Of a stretch of DNA of 64,000 bases, positions 24,601 to 33,103 are shown piece after piece. Made by a program: the position numbers and the translations under genes. Positions within the stretch are counted from its first letter, which is position 1, and each line of letters opens with the position of its first letter. The stretch is taken from positions 1 to 64,000 of the forward strand of contig VGCZ01000024.1 in the NCBI GenBank assembly GCA_016869975.1, in the 5' to 3' direction. This stretch comes from Alphaproteobacteria bacterium. Lineage in GTDB: Bacteria; Pseudomonadota; Alphaproteobacteria; Reyranellales; Reyranellaceae. Under the pieces are notes generated by a model that was not told the DNA's origin, did no database searches, and saw nothing but the letters and a program-made list of their open reading frames with translations.

Positions 24601-25435
24601 AGCGGCCGGTGGCGGCGATGGCATCGAGGTCGACGCCGTGCTCGATCCCCAGCCCGTTCAGCAGATAGAGCACGTCCTCGGTGCCGACATTGCCCGACGC
24701 GCCCTTGGCGTAGGGACAGCCGCCCAACCCGCCGACGGCGGTGTCGAACACGGTGATGCCGCGTTCCATCACCGCCAGGATATTGGCCAGCGACTGGCCG
24801 TAGGTGTCGTGGAAATGCGCGGCGATCTTCTCGCGCGGCATGCGCTGGGCCACCGCGTCGATCATCGCCACACATTTCGCCGGCGTGCCGACACCGATGG
24901 AATCGCCCAGCGACACCTCGTAGCAGCCCATCCTGAACAGCCGCTCCGAGACATCGGCGACGATTTTGGGGTCGACGTCGCCCGAGTACGGACAGCCGGC
25001 GACGACCGAAACGTAGCCGCGCACCCGAATGTTGTGGCGCTGGGCCGCCTCGATCACCGGGGCGAAACGCTCGAAGCTCTCGTCGATGGTACAGTTGGTG
25101 TTGGCCTTGCAGAAAGCCTCGGAGGCGGCGGTGAAGACGGCGACCTCCTCGCACTTCGATTCGATGGCGCCGTTCATGCCCAGCTTGTTGGGCACCAGCA
25201 CGGGATAGGACACGCCGGGCTTGCGCTTGATCCTGGTCATGACCTCGTCGGTGCTGGCCATCTGCGGCACCCATTTGGGCGACACGAAGCTGCCGGCCTC
25301 GACCGTGGTGTGGCCGGCGGCCGTCAACCGGTCGATCAGCTCGACCTTGACGTCGACCGGCACCGGCTTGGCCTCGTTCTGCAGGCCATCGCGCGGCCCG
25401 ACCTCGACCAGTCGCACGCGCTTGGGCAGGTTCAT
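24527..25435 (-). CDS. hydroxymethylglutaryl-CoA lyase
   Basis: 302 residues from the ATG at 25435 with AAAGGAG upstream. Cleaves HMG-CoA to acetyl-CoA and acetoacetate, the last step of leucine degradation. The HMGL/DRE-TIM signature is VEVGPRDGLQNE near the N-terminus. The metal site HFHDTYGQ and the active-site Cys region VGGLGGCPYAKGASGNVGTE are intact. No other leucine-catabolic genes are adjacent, but a branched-chain aminotransferase-like gene and a Liv transporter are in the window. The 3' end overlaps the convergent phage-like gene. Confidence 0.95.
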   Translation of the reverse strand: MNLPKRVRLVEVGPRDGLQNEAKPVPVDVKVELIDRLTAAGHTTVEAGSFVSPKWVPQMASTDEVMTRIKRKPGVSYPVLVPNKLGMNGAIESKCEEVAVFTAASEAFCKANTNCTIDESFERFAPVIEAAQRHNIRVRGYVSVVAGCPYSGDVDPKIVADVSERLFRMGCYEVSLGDSIGVGTPAKCVAMIDAVAQRMPREKIAAHFHDTYGQSLANILAVMERGITVFDTAVGGLGGCPYAKGASGNVGTEDVLYLLNGLGIEHGVDLDAIAATGRFICEALGRQPASKVAQALKAKLAA

Positions 25436-25472
25436 GGCGGCTCTCCTTTGTCGGCACACTCTACCCCATATC

Positions 25473-25500
25473 TCCCTCTCCCCGCCCACGGGGAGAGGGA
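25473..25500. repeat. palindrome TCCCTCTCCCCG
   Basis: A 12-bp perfect stem TCCCTCTCCCCG-CCCA-CGGGGAGAGGGA in the gap between the class III aminotransferase stop and the HMG-CoA lyase start (both minus strand). It shares its core with the palindrome inside pbpC (21640-21665). It could terminate the aminotransferase transcript or process a joint message. Confidence 0.65.
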
Positions 25501-25516
25501 ACCAGAGGCGAGGCAT

Positions 25517-26827
25517 TTAGCCCGCCACCACCCTCGCCATGGCGCGGTCGGCGGCGGCCAAGGTCTCATCGATGGTGGCGTCGTCGTGCGCGGCGGAAAG
25601 AAACCAGGAGCAGCGTTGGTTCACGCGCACGCCCTCGTCCTGCAGCGCGCGGCTGAGCGCCATGGCGCGATCGCGGTCAGTGGCGGCGGCCTCGCGGAAG
25701 TTGCGCGGCGGCGGGTCCGTGGTGATGAAGGTCTGGAAGATGGTCGGCAGGCCCTGCGCCAGGATCGGCAGGCCGTGGCGCTTGCCCAATGCCTGAAGCT
25801 CGCGCATCAGGCGCTCGCCGCGCTTCTCCATCGCGGCGTAGACCGCACCGCCGTCGCGCTCCAGCAGGTCGAGCGCGGCCAGCGCCGCGGCCATGCTCTG
25901 GACGTTGCCGTTGTAGGTGCCGCCATGCATGACGCCGCGGGTCTGCAGGATCTCCATCACGTCGCGCCGGCCGGTGACCATCGCCAGCGGGAAGCCAGCC
26001 GCCACGGCCTTGGCGTAGATCGACAGGTCGGCGGTGAACCCGAAGCGGCCCTGCGCGCCCGTCAGCCCGGCGCGAAAGCCGGTGATCACCTCGTCGCAGA
26101 TGAACAACGCACCGTGCCGGCGACAAAGGTCGGCGACGCCCTGGAGATAGCCCGCTTGCGCCAGGATCGCGCCGCCATTGACCATGACCGGCTCCATGAT
26201 CACGCCGGCAATCTCGGCGCCTTCCTTGGCGAACAGCGCCTCCAGCCCCTGGAGGTCGTTCCAGCCGCGCACGATCACGTCGTCGAGCGAGCCCGGCGCG
26301 GTGCCCGGCGACTCCGCCACCGGCACCGGCGCGTTGGCGGGGCCGGCTTCGTTGCCGGTCGGCCGCACGCTGATATAGGTCTGGTCGGTCCAGCCGTGAT
26401 AGTGGCCCTCGAACTTCACGATCTTGCGCCGACCGGTGAAGGCGCGCGCGATGCGCAGCGCCATCATCGCCGCCTCGGTGCCCGACGTGCAGAAGCGCAC
26501 CAGCTCGGCGCCGGGCAGCAGGCCGCACAGCCGCTTGGCCAGCGCGCTCTCGCGACGATGCTGAGCGGCGAAGACCTGGCCGTCGGCCAGGCTGTCGGCC
26601 ACCGCCTTGATCACCTCCGGCGGCGCGTGGCCGAGGATCGCCGGCCCATTGCCCAGCACATAGTCGATATGCACGTTGCCATCGACGTCGATGAGCCGCG
26701 CACCCTCGCCGCAGGCGAAGAACAGCGGCACCGGCACGCTGGCGTAGCGCACATTGCTGCTGACGCCGCCGGCCATATGGCGGCGCGATTCCTCGTACAG
26801 CGCAATGGACCCTCGATACTCCCGCAT
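25517..26827 (-). CDS. class III aminotransferase, glutamate-1-semialdehyde aminomutase-like
   Basis: 436-residue PLP enzyme of fold type I. GTEAAMMALRIARAFTGR (PLP phosphate region), FEGHYHGW, FICDEVITGFR and the Schiff-base Lys in SIYAKAVAAGFP match the GSAM-like subgroup. A HemL function is unlikely because the organism carries an ALA synthase (45839-47071) and so uses the C4 pathway. A transaminase acting on an amino acid or amine is more likely. It is divergent from the class IV aminotransferase across a gap of about 60 bp. Confidence 0.88.
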   Translation of the reverse strand: MREYRGSIALYEESRRHMAGGVSSNVRYASVPVPLFFACGEGARLIDVDGNVHIDYVLGNGPAILGHAPPEVIKAVADSLADGQVFAAQHRRESALAKRLCGLLPGAELVRFCTSGTEAAMMALRIARAFTGRRKIVKFEGHYHGWTDQTYISVRPTGNEAGPANAPVPVAESPGTAPGSLDDVIVRGWNDLQGLEALFAKEGAEIAGVIMEPVMVNGGAILAQAGYLQGVADLCRRHGALFICDEVITGFRAGLTGAQGRFGFTADLSIYAKAVAAGFPLAMVTGRRDVMEILQTRGVMHGGTYNGNVQSMAAALAALDLLERDGGAVYAAMEKRGERLMRELQALGKRHGLPILAQGLPTIFQTFITTDPPPRNFREAAATDRDRAMALSRALQDEGVRVNQRCSWFLSAAHDDATIDETLAAADRAMARVVAG

Positions 26828-26887
26828 GGCACCTCCCGGCGATTTCCGTTAGCGTGGCGCATCCCGAAGCTGAAAGCGAGAGGACCC

Positions 26888-27817
26888 ATGACCGCGCTGT
26901 CCAATTCCCGCGTCGCCTGGTTCAACGGCCAGTGGATGCCCGAGGGCCAGGTTGTGATCCCGTTCCGCGACCGCAGCTGGAAGTACGGCGACGGCGCCTT
27001 CGACATGACGCGGACCTTCGACGGCCGCATCTTCCGCATCAAGGAGCACATCGACCGCTTCTACCGCTCGCTGCGCTACCTGCAGATCGATCCCGGCATG
27101 GCGCCCAAGGAGATGGTGGCGCTGAGCGAGGAGATCGTGCAGCGCAACGAGCATCTGCGCGAGAAGGACGGCGACTGGTGGGTCGGCCAGCGGGTGAGCC
27201 GCGGCGTCGACGCGATCGGCGACGAGGGCTGGGACCACACCGGCCCGAACGTGGTGATCGAGGTGCTGCCGTTGCCGCTGGCCAAGCGCGCCAAGTACTT
27301 CCGCGACGGCGCCGACGTCATGACGACGGCGATGCGCAGGACGTCGCCGACCATGCTCAGCCCGCGCGCCAAGACGCACAACTACTTGAACATGATCGTC
27401 GCCGAGAAGCCGGTGAAGGCGATGAACCCCGACGCCTGGGCGATCCTGCTCGACGAGCATGGCAATCTCGCCGAGGGGCTGGGCAGCAACATCTTCATCG
27501 TGCGCGACGGCATGCTGCTGACCCCCAGCGAGCGCTACGTGCTGCCGGGCGTCTCCAGGCAGATGACCATGGACATGGCCAAGAAGCTGGGCATCCGCTG
27601 CGAGCAGGCCGACATCGACATGTTCGACGCCGCCAACGCCGAGGAGATGTTCCTGACCTCGACGTCGCTCTGCATCCTGCCGGTGCGCACGTTCAACGGC
27701 GAGAAGGTCGCCGACGGCAAGGTGCCGGGGCCGATCACCAAGCGGCTCACCGACGCCTATGTCGCCGAGGTGAAGTGCGACTTCGTCCAGCAATACCTGA
27801 GCAAGCTCGCCGCCTGA
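26888..27817 (+). CDS. class IV aminotransferase, branched-chain amino acid aminotransferase-like
   Basis: 309 residues from the ATG at 26888 with GAGAGGA upstream; the very long open frame upstream is antisense to other genes. PLP class IV fold (IlvE/DAAT/ADCL): FRDRSWKYGDGAFDMTRT at the N-terminus, the Schiff-base Lys in RAKTHNYLNMIVAE, and GNLAEGLGSNIFIV then LPGVSRQ near the end. It probably interconverts branched-chain amino acids and 2-oxoacids. D-amino-acid or (R)-amine transaminase activity is also possible. It starts a plus-strand run with a GST gene 1 bp downstream. Confidence 0.9.
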   Translation: MTALSNSRVAWFNGQWMPEGQVVIPFRDRSWKYGDGAFDMTRTFDGRIFRIKEHIDRFYRSLRYLQIDPGMAPKEMVALSEEIVQRNEHLREKDGDWWVGQRVSRGVDAIGDEGWDHTGPNVVIEVLPLPLAKRAKYFRDGADVMTTAMRRTSPTMLSPRAKTHNYLNMIVAEKPVKAMNPDAWAILLDEHGNLAEGLGSNIFIVRDGMLLTPSERYVLPGVSRQMTMDMAKKLGIRCEQADIDMFDAANAEEMFLTSTSLCILPVRTFNGEKVADGKVPGPITKRLTDAYVAEVKCDFVQQYLSKLAA

Positions 27818-27818
27818 G

Positions 27819-28421
27819 ATGCTGACGCTCTACCATGCGCCGCAATCGCGCTCCTCCCGCATCGTCTGGCTGCTGGAGGAGCTTGAGGCGCCGTACGAGC
27901 TGAAGACCATCAACATCTCGCGCATGGACGGTTCCGGCGGCGCCGATCCCGCCAATCCGCATCCCGACAAGAAGGCGCCGGCGCTGGTCGACGATGGCGC
28001 GCTGGTCACCGAGTCGGCCGCGATCTGCCTGTACCTGACCGACAAGTTTCCGGCCAAGGGCATCGGCCCGGTGGTTGGCGACAAGCTGCGCGGGCCGTAT
28101 CTCACCTGGCTGGCCTACAACGCCGGCGTGATCGAGGTAGTCATGCACATGGAGTTCGGCGGGCTGCTCGAGAACGACATGCTGCGTCGGACCTTCCGCG
28201 GCCGCGACGAGGTTGACGCGCGCATCCTCGCGGCGCTCGCGGCCGGTCCGTACCTGCTGGGTGAGCGCTTCTCGGCGGTCGACGCGCTGATCGGCAGCAC
28301 CGGCATGTGGATGCGGCAGATGATGCCCAAAGGCAAAGTCGTCGACGACTACCTGGCGCGCTTGGCGGCGCGCCCGGCGCTGGCGCGCGCCAATGCCAAG
28401 GACGGCGCGATTCCCAAGTAA
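27819..28421 (+). CDS. glutathione S-transferase family protein
   Basis: 200 residues. An N-terminal thioredoxin-like domain has SRSSRIVWLLEEL and the glutathione-binding DDGALVTESAAICLYL (cis-Pro region PALVDDG, then ES). The C-terminal helical domain has ERFSAVDALIG, the N-capping box and hydrophobic staple region. It conjugates or isomerises using glutathione in the cytoplasm; substrate unknown. It starts 1 bp after the stop of the aminotransferase gene and 14 bp before the next. Confidence 0.9.
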   Translation: MLTLYHAPQSRSSRIVWLLEELEAPYELKTINISRMDGSGGADPANPHPDKKAPALVDDGALVTESAAICLYLTDKFPAKGIGPVVGDKLRGPYLTWLAYNAGVIEVVMHMEFGGLLENDMLRRTFRGRDEVDARILAALAAGPYLLGERFSAVDALIGSTGMWMRQMMPKGKVVDDYLARLAARPALARANAKDGAIPK

Positions 28422-28435
28422 GGTTGGAGACGGAC

Positions 28436-29761
28436 ATGGACGGCACTACGCGCGTCAATATCGATCTGGCCTCGGCGCTGGCCGAGGTTGAGCGCGAATA
28501 CGTCGCGGCGCGGCCCAAGAGCCAGGCGCAAGCCGAGCGCGCCGGCAAGTCGATGCCCGGCGGCAACACGCGCACGGTGCTGTTCTACGGCCCCTTCCCC
28601 TCGGTGATCGATCGCGGCGAGGGGCCGACGCTGATCGATATCGACGGCAACCGCTATACCGACTTCCTCGGCGAGTACACCGCCGGGCTCTATGGCCACT
28701 CGCATCCGGTGATCATGAAGGTGCTGCACGAGACGCTCGACAAGGGCGTGTCGTTCGGCGGGCCCAACGTCAACGAGGCCGAGCTGTCGCGGCTGGTCTG
28801 CGAGCGCTTCCCCTCGGTCGAGCTGGTGCGCTTCACCAATTCCGGCACCGAAGGCAACATCATGGCGCTGGGCACCGCGCGCGCCTTCACCGGACGACAG
28901 AAGGTGTTAGGCATCTCCGGCGGCTATCACGGCGGCGTTCTCTATTTCGGTGGCGGCTCGCCGGCGCCGATCAACGCGCCCTACCCCTTCGTGCTGGCGC
29001 CGTACAACGACATCGAGGGCACCCGCGCGCTGATCCGGCAGAACGCTAGCGAACTCGCCGCGATCATCGTCGAGCCGATGATCGGCAATTCCGGTATCCC
29101 GGCCGATATCGAGTACCTGAAGATGCTGCGCGAGGAAGCCACGGCGCACGGCATCGTGCTGATCTTCGATGAGGTGATGACCTCGCGCCTGTCGCCCGGC
29201 GGCCTGCAGCTCAAGCACGGCGTCACGCCGGACATGACCACCTTCGGCAAGTACATCGGCGGCGGCATGTCGTTCGGCGCCTTCGGCGGCCGCGGCGACA
29301 TCATGCGGCGCTACGATCCGCGCCAGGCCGACGCCTGGCCGCATGCTGGCACCTTCAACAACAACGTGCTGACCATGGCCGCCGGCGTCGCCGGCCTGAC
29401 CAAGATCTACACGCCGCAGAAGTCGATCGAGCTCAGCGCCCAGGGCGATGCTTTCCGCGCGCGGCTGAACGCCATCGGCGCGAAGGCCGGCGTGCCGCTG
29501 CTGTGCTCCGGCATGGGCTCGATCAACGTCGTGCACTTCCAGCGTACGCCATTGCGCCGCCCCGCCGACGCGGCCAAGACGCCGATCGAGGTGCGCGCGC
29601 TCTTCCAGCTCTCGATGCTGGGCCGCGGCTACTACATCGCGCGCCGCGGCTTCAGCAGCCTCTCGGTCGTGCTCGAGCCGCAGCACTACGACGGGTTCTA
29701 CGCCGCGGTCGAGGCGTTCTGCGAGGAATACCGCACGGTGCTGCAAGCGCTGGATGGCTGA
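28436..29761 (+). CDS. class III aminotransferase, GSAM-like (second copy)
   Basis: 441 residues from the ATG at 28436 (GGAGACGGAC upstream). Fold-type I PLP enzyme with NSGTEGNIMALGTARAFTGR, GGYHGG, IFDEVMTSR and the Schiff-base Lys in TTFGKYIGGGMSFGAFGG. It is the same subgroup as 25517-26827 but clearly diverged. For the same reason (an ALA synthase exists), haem-pathway HemL is unlikely. It is the third gene of an aminotransferase-GST-aminotransferase run, and a stem-loop follows its stop. Confidence 0.88.
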   Translation: MDGTTRVNIDLASALAEVEREYVAARPKSQAQAERAGKSMPGGNTRTVLFYGPFPSVIDRGEGPTLIDIDGNRYTDFLGEYTAGLYGHSHPVIMKVLHETLDKGVSFGGPNVNEAELSRLVCERFPSVELVRFTNSGTEGNIMALGTARAFTGRQKVLGISGGYHGGVLYFGGGSPAPINAPYPFVLAPYNDIEGTRALIRQNASELAAIIVEPMIGNSGIPADIEYLKMLREEATAHGIVLIFDEVMTSRLSPGGLQLKHGVTPDMTTFGKYIGGGMSFGAFGGRGDIMRRYDPRQADAWPHAGTFNNNVLTMAAGVAGLTKIYTPQKSIELSAQGDAFRARLNAIGAKAGVPLLCSGMGSINVVHFQRTPLRRPADAAKTPIEVRALFQLSMLGRGYYIARRGFSSLSVVLEPQHYDGFYAAVEAFCEEYRTVLQALDG

Positions 29762-29766
29762 GCGAC

Positions 29767-29789
29767 GGGCGGCGTGCTACACGCCGCCC
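29767..29789 (+). terminator. stem-loop after the aminotransferase gene
   Basis: A perfect 9-bp G/C stem GGGCGGCGT-GCTAC-ACGCCGCCC directly after the aminotransferase stop and 4 bp before the GDT1 start. It lacks a T-tract, so it could reduce read-through or stabilise the upstream mRNA rather than fully terminate. Confidence 0.5.
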
Positions 29790-29793
29790 GCCC

Positions 29794-30363
29794 ATGGACG
29801 CCTTCCTCGTCTCGACCATCGTCGTCGCGCTTGCCGAATGCGGCGACAAGACCCAGCTCCTCGCCCTGGCGCTCGCGGCGCGCCTGCGTCGGCCGATCCC
29901 GATCGCGCTGGGCATCCTTGCCGCGACCCTGCTGAACCACGCCGCCGCCGGCTATGTCGGCCACCTGCTGGGCGACTTGCTGGACGGCGACTGGCAACGA
30001 TGGGTACTGGGTGCGTCCTTCATCGCCATGGCGGCCTGGACCTTGATCCCCGACAACGACGACCGCGTGAGCGCGCGCGAGGCGGCGAGCGGCTGGGCGG
30101 CCTTCGTCACGACCTCGGTCGCCTTCTTCCTGGTCGAGATGGGCGACAAGACGCAGATCGCCACCGTGGCGCTGGCGGCGCGCTTCGACCTGCTGGGCGC
30201 GGTCGTGATCGGCACCACGGCCGGCATGATGCTGGCCAACGCGCCGGTGGTCTGGCTCGGCCACAGGCTCGCCGACCGCCTGCCGCTGCGCGGGCTGAGG
30301 CTCGCGGCCAGCCTGCTCTTCGCCGCGCTCGGTGTCCTGACCCTGGCCGGCGTCTCGCTCTGA
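29794..30363 (+). CDS. GDT1/TMEM165 family cation transporter
   Basis: 189-residue membrane protein with six predicted spans arranged as two homologous halves, each bearing the family motif ExGDKT: AECGDKTQLLALALAAR and VEMGDKTQIATVALAAR. Family members exchange Mn2+ or Ca2+ (MneA/Gdt1/TMEM165), so Mn2+ efflux is the most likely role. The ATG lies just after the stem-loop, so initiation may be affected by that structure. It converges on the crotonase gene with one base between stops. Confidence 0.9.
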   Translation: MDAFLVSTIVVALAECGDKTQLLALALAARLRRPIPIALGILAATLLNHAAAGYVGHLLGDLLDGDWQRWVLGASFIAMAAWTLIPDNDDRVSAREAASGWAAFVTTSVAFFLVEMGDKTQIATVALAARFDLLGAVVIGTTAGMMLANAPVVWLGHRLADRLPLRGLRLAASLLFAALGVLTLAGVSL

Positions 30364-30364
30364 C

Positions 30365-31207
30365 CTACTTCTTGCGCTCGCGGTAGTCGCCGAAGGACGC
30401 GTCGCGCTCGCTCAAGAGCTTCGAGACGCTCTCGCCGTCGCGGCGGAAGCGGCTCATATAGGCCTTGCTCGAGTCGGTGTGGAAGGCCAGCGCCTGGATC
30501 TCGGTGCCCGAGCGCACCGCGGCGCGCAAGCCCATGATCTCCATGGCGCGATGCACCGAGCGCTTGTTGATCTGCTGGATGTCCGAGGGGATCTTGGCGA
30601 CGCGCTCGGCGATCTTCAGCACCTCGGCGTCGAGCTCGGCGGCGGCGAAGGCGCGGTTGGCCCAGCCTTTCGCGACAGCCTCGACGCCACTCAGCGAGTC
30701 GCCGGTGAGCATCGACTCCATGGCTTGGCGCATGCCCATCAGCCAGGGATGGAACTGCATATCAGGGGGGCTCATCAGCCGCACGGGCGGGTAGCCGATC
30801 TGCGCATCCTCGGCGACGTAGACCAGGTCGCAGGACGTCGCGAGCTCGGTGCCGCCGGCCAGGCAATAGCCGTGCACCTGCGCGATCACCGGCTTGGCGA
30901 GATCCCAGACGCGGAACCAGCCATCGACGACATGGCGCGACCACTGACCATGGCCGCCGGCGGTGTGATAGGGCTGCTCGACCCGGTTGTTGGCCGCGAG
31001 GTCGTAGCCGGCGCAGAAGGCCGGGCCGGCGGCGCGGATGATCGTGACCTTCACCTGATCGTCGCGGTCATGCGCCTCGAGCGCGGCGAAGATCTCGGTG
31101 CGCAGCCGGTTGTTGAGCGCGTTGCGCTTCTCCGGCCGGTTCAAGGTGATGCGGCGGATGCCCGGCAGCGGCGTGTCGAGCAGGATGTGGAGCGGCGTGG
31201 TCGTCAT
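30365..31207 (-). CDS. enoyl-CoA hydratase/isomerase (crotonase) family protein
   Basis: 280 residues from the ATG at 31207, which overlaps the PhyH stop (ATGA). The crotonase fold is clear: NRPEKRNAL, the oxyanion-hole segment GPAFCAGYDL, and GYCLAGGTELATSCDLVY. The first catalytic Glu (E in GGTELA) is kept. The position of the second (E in the usual GQPE block) reads GYPPV, i.e. Pro, so normal hydratase activity is doubtful. Isomerase, hydrolase or another reaction is possible. It is coupled to the PhyH-type dioxygenase gene. Confidence 0.88.
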   Translation of the reverse strand: MTTTPLHILLDTPLPGIRRITLNRPEKRNALNNRLRTEIFAALEAHDRDDQVKVTIIRAAGPAFCAGYDLAANNRVEQPYHTAGGHGQWSRHVVDGWFRVWDLAKPVIAQVHGYCLAGGTELATSCDLVYVAEDAQIGYPPVRLMSPPDMQFHPWLMGMRQAMESMLTGDSLSGVEAVAKGWANRAFAAAELDAEVLKIAERVAKIPSDIQQINKRSVHRAMEIMGLRAAVRSGTEIQALAFHTDSSKAYMSRFRRDGESVSKLLSERDASFGDYRERKK

Positions 31208-32037
31208 GCGTCGATCGTGACCTTGGGAACGAAGGGTTTGGAGGCGAAGTGCTCCTGGCCGGAGCCGTCGGCGAATTTCAGCCCGGCGCGGTGGATGGCG
31301 CCGTCGTCGACGCGCTCTAGCGGCACGTAGTAGCGGTCGTCGTCTTTCGTCACCGTGTCGTTGTCGACGCGGTTGTAGCAGATCAGCAGGGTCCAGCGCC
31401 GGTTGGGCGAGCGGTTGGCGTCGCTGCGATGGATGGCGTTGCTGTGGAAGATCAGCACGTCGCCCGGATCGAGCTCGCAGTACTCGACCGGGTAGCGCGC
31501 GAGGATGTGGGTCATGCGCTTGGGATCGACCTCGTTCTGCCCCTGTGTCAGCGGCGTGTGGTCGATGCGGCCGAGCTTGTGCGAGCCGCGCACGATCTGC
31601 AGGCAGCCGTTGGTCCGATCCGAGCGATCGAGCGCGATCATGCACGACAACAGGTCGGGCCGCAGGCAGCCATTGTGGTACCAGTAGCCGTAGTCCTGAT
31701 GCCATTCCCAGGCACCGCCGACGCGCGGCTCCTTGGCGGTGAGCTTGGACTGGTAGTGATAGACCTCGCCGCCGAGCAATCGGGTCACCGTGTCGACCAT
31801 GCGATCGCAGCGCGCGGCGAGGCCGTAGACGCTGTCGCCGGCGCGGTTCCACAGCGAGATGCGCGTGGCGCGGCCCTCGCCATCGAGGCGGTCGAGCATG
31901 TGGTCGCGCACCGAGGGATCGCGTTCCATCGCGCCGCGCAGCAACTCGACCTCGGCGGCGTCGAAGAGACCGCGGGCGATCACCAGCCCGTCTTCCTCGT
32001 AGGCGCGGATCTGCGCCTCGTTCAGCGCGCAGGCCAT
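31204..32037 (-). CDS. phytanoyl-CoA dioxygenase (PhyH) family protein
   Basis: 277 residues. Fe(II)/2-oxoglutarate-dependent oxygenase: the metal triad is visible as WHQDYGYW (HxD) and a distal His in FHSNAIHRSDANRS, with the 2-oxoglutarate-binding Arg after it (NRRW). It hydroxylates an unknown small molecule or acyl-CoA. It shares a 4-bp overlap with the crotonase gene, which hints at a common pathway. No signal peptide. Confidence 0.88.
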   Translation of the reverse strand: MACALNEAQIRAYEEDGLVIARGLFDAAEVELLRGAMERDPSVRDHMLDRLDGEGRATRISLWNRAGDSVYGLAARCDRMVDTVTRLLGGEVYHYQSKLTAKEPRVGGAWEWHQDYGYWYHNGCLRPDLLSCMIALDRSDRTNGCLQIVRGSHKLGRIDHTPLTQGQNEVDPKRMTHILARYPVEYCELDPGDVLIFHSNAIHRSDANRSPNRRWTLLICYNRVDNDTVTKDDDRYYVPLERVDDGAIHRAGLKFADGSGQEHFASKPFVPKVTIDA

Positions 32038-32096
32038 GCGGTGTCCTCCCGTCCACAGGGACGGTAAGGACTATCGCGCCGCCCGCCCGGCCCCGT

Positions 32097-32948
32097 CTAG
32101 TGGGCGATCAGCGTGGGCACGGTCATATGGCCCAGCATGGTACGGCTGGCGCCACCGAACAGCGTCTCGCGCAGCTTGGAGTGGCCGTAGATGCCCATCA
32201 CCACCAGATCGATGTCGAGGTCCGAGACGCGCGAGAGGATGACGCTGCCGACATCGGTCCCATCGGATACGTCGTTGACCAGCTCGACGTTGACGCCGTG
32301 ACGCGCCAGCCAGCCGGCGGCCCTGTCGCCCGGCGGTTCGTGGCCGAGGCCGACATCCTCGACCTCGCGCTTGTCGCCGTCGATCACCAGCAGCGTGACC
32401 TTCTCGGCGGCCCGCAGCAACGGCAAGGCGTCCGTCGCCGCGCGCCGCGCCTCGGGGCTGTCGTTCCACGCCAGCAGAACCTTTCGGCCGACCGGCTTGC
32501 TGTAGCCGATATGCGGCACGACCATCACCGGCCGGCGGGACTCCATCGCCACCGTTTCGGGCAGGGTCGTGTACATGTCGCTGATGGTTCGCTCGGGGTC
32601 GCGCTGGCCGACAACGCCGAGATCGGCGTAGAGCATCTCGTGGTTCATCGCGCCGGCCGCGTCGGCGATAACGCCGTGAAACTCGCCCTCGACCGACGCC
32701 TCGCGCACCGCCCGTTCGAAGAGCACGCGCGAGGCGGCCAGTCGCTCCCGATTGGACTCGTCCTGCGCCTTGAGCACGCTGGCCGACACGGACATGCCCT
32801 CGATCCCGGCCGGCATCCGCGGCCGCGGCATCACCGCCAGGCCGATCAGGCGCGCGCCGCAGGCGCGGGCCAGTTCCGTAGCAAGCCGGACGCGTGGCGC
32901 CGTTTCCGCCTGGTCATCGACATGAACGACGATCGTCTTGTAGGTCAT
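32097..32948 (-). CDS. universal stress protein, tandem UspA domains
   Basis: 283 residues forming two Usp repeats. The first starts YKTIVVHVDDQAETAP; the second starts VLLAWNDSPEARRAATDAL. The second half carries the ATP-binding pattern G-x2-G-x9-G-S/T-like as GIYGHSKLRETLFGGASRTM, whereas the first lacks it. Family members help survival under oxygen, energy or redox stress. An FNR/FixK-type box (33090-33103) lies 142 bp upstream of the start, suggesting oxygen-limited induction. Confidence 0.92.
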   Translation of the reverse strand: MTYKTIVVHVDDQAETAPRVRLATELARACGARLIGLAVMPRPRMPAGIEGMSVSASVLKAQDESNRERLAASRVLFERAVREASVEGEFHGVIADAAGAMNHEMLYADLGVVGQRDPERTISDMYTTLPETVAMESRRPVMVVPHIGYSKPVGRKVLLAWNDSPEARRAATDALPLLRAAEKVTLLVIDGDKREVEDVGLGHEPPGDRAAGWLARHGVNVELVNDVSDGTDVGSVILSRVSDLDIDLVVMGIYGHSKLRETLFGGASRTMLGHMTVPTLIAH

Positions 32949-33089
32949 GACGGCCTCCTGCCGGTCGATCGCGCTCGCACTTCGCGGCGCGCGGTTCCGC
33001 CCGACGCCGTCGCGCGGTGCAGCGGAACTCCGAAACGCCGGTCATCCGAACTCGTTGCCCCTCACTAACCGTTCCGGGGCGGGCCGACC

Positions 33090-33103
33090 TTGATCGATGT
33101 CAA
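33090..33103. promoter_or_regulatory. FNR/FnrL/FixK-type box upstream of the universal stress gene
   Basis: TTGATCGATGTCAA fits the CRP/FNR-family consensus TTGAY-N4-RTCAA. It overlaps the end of the peptide-transporter ATPase gene and lies upstream of the universal stress protein (minus strand). If it acts at about -41.5, transcription would begin near 33055. Sequence match is direct; binding is inference. Confidence 0.5.

Noticed and set aside
25517-26827. Naming the GSAM-like aminotransferase hemL
   Set aside because: ALA synthase (hemA) is present, so the C5 pathway is not expected; sequence alone does not support the aminomutase function.
24515-26887. Long open frame upstream of the class IV aminotransferase that would make a 1100-residue fusion
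   Set aside because: It runs antisense to HMG-CoA lyase and the class III aminotransferase; the real ATG at 26888 has a good ribosome-binding site and matches the family N-terminus.
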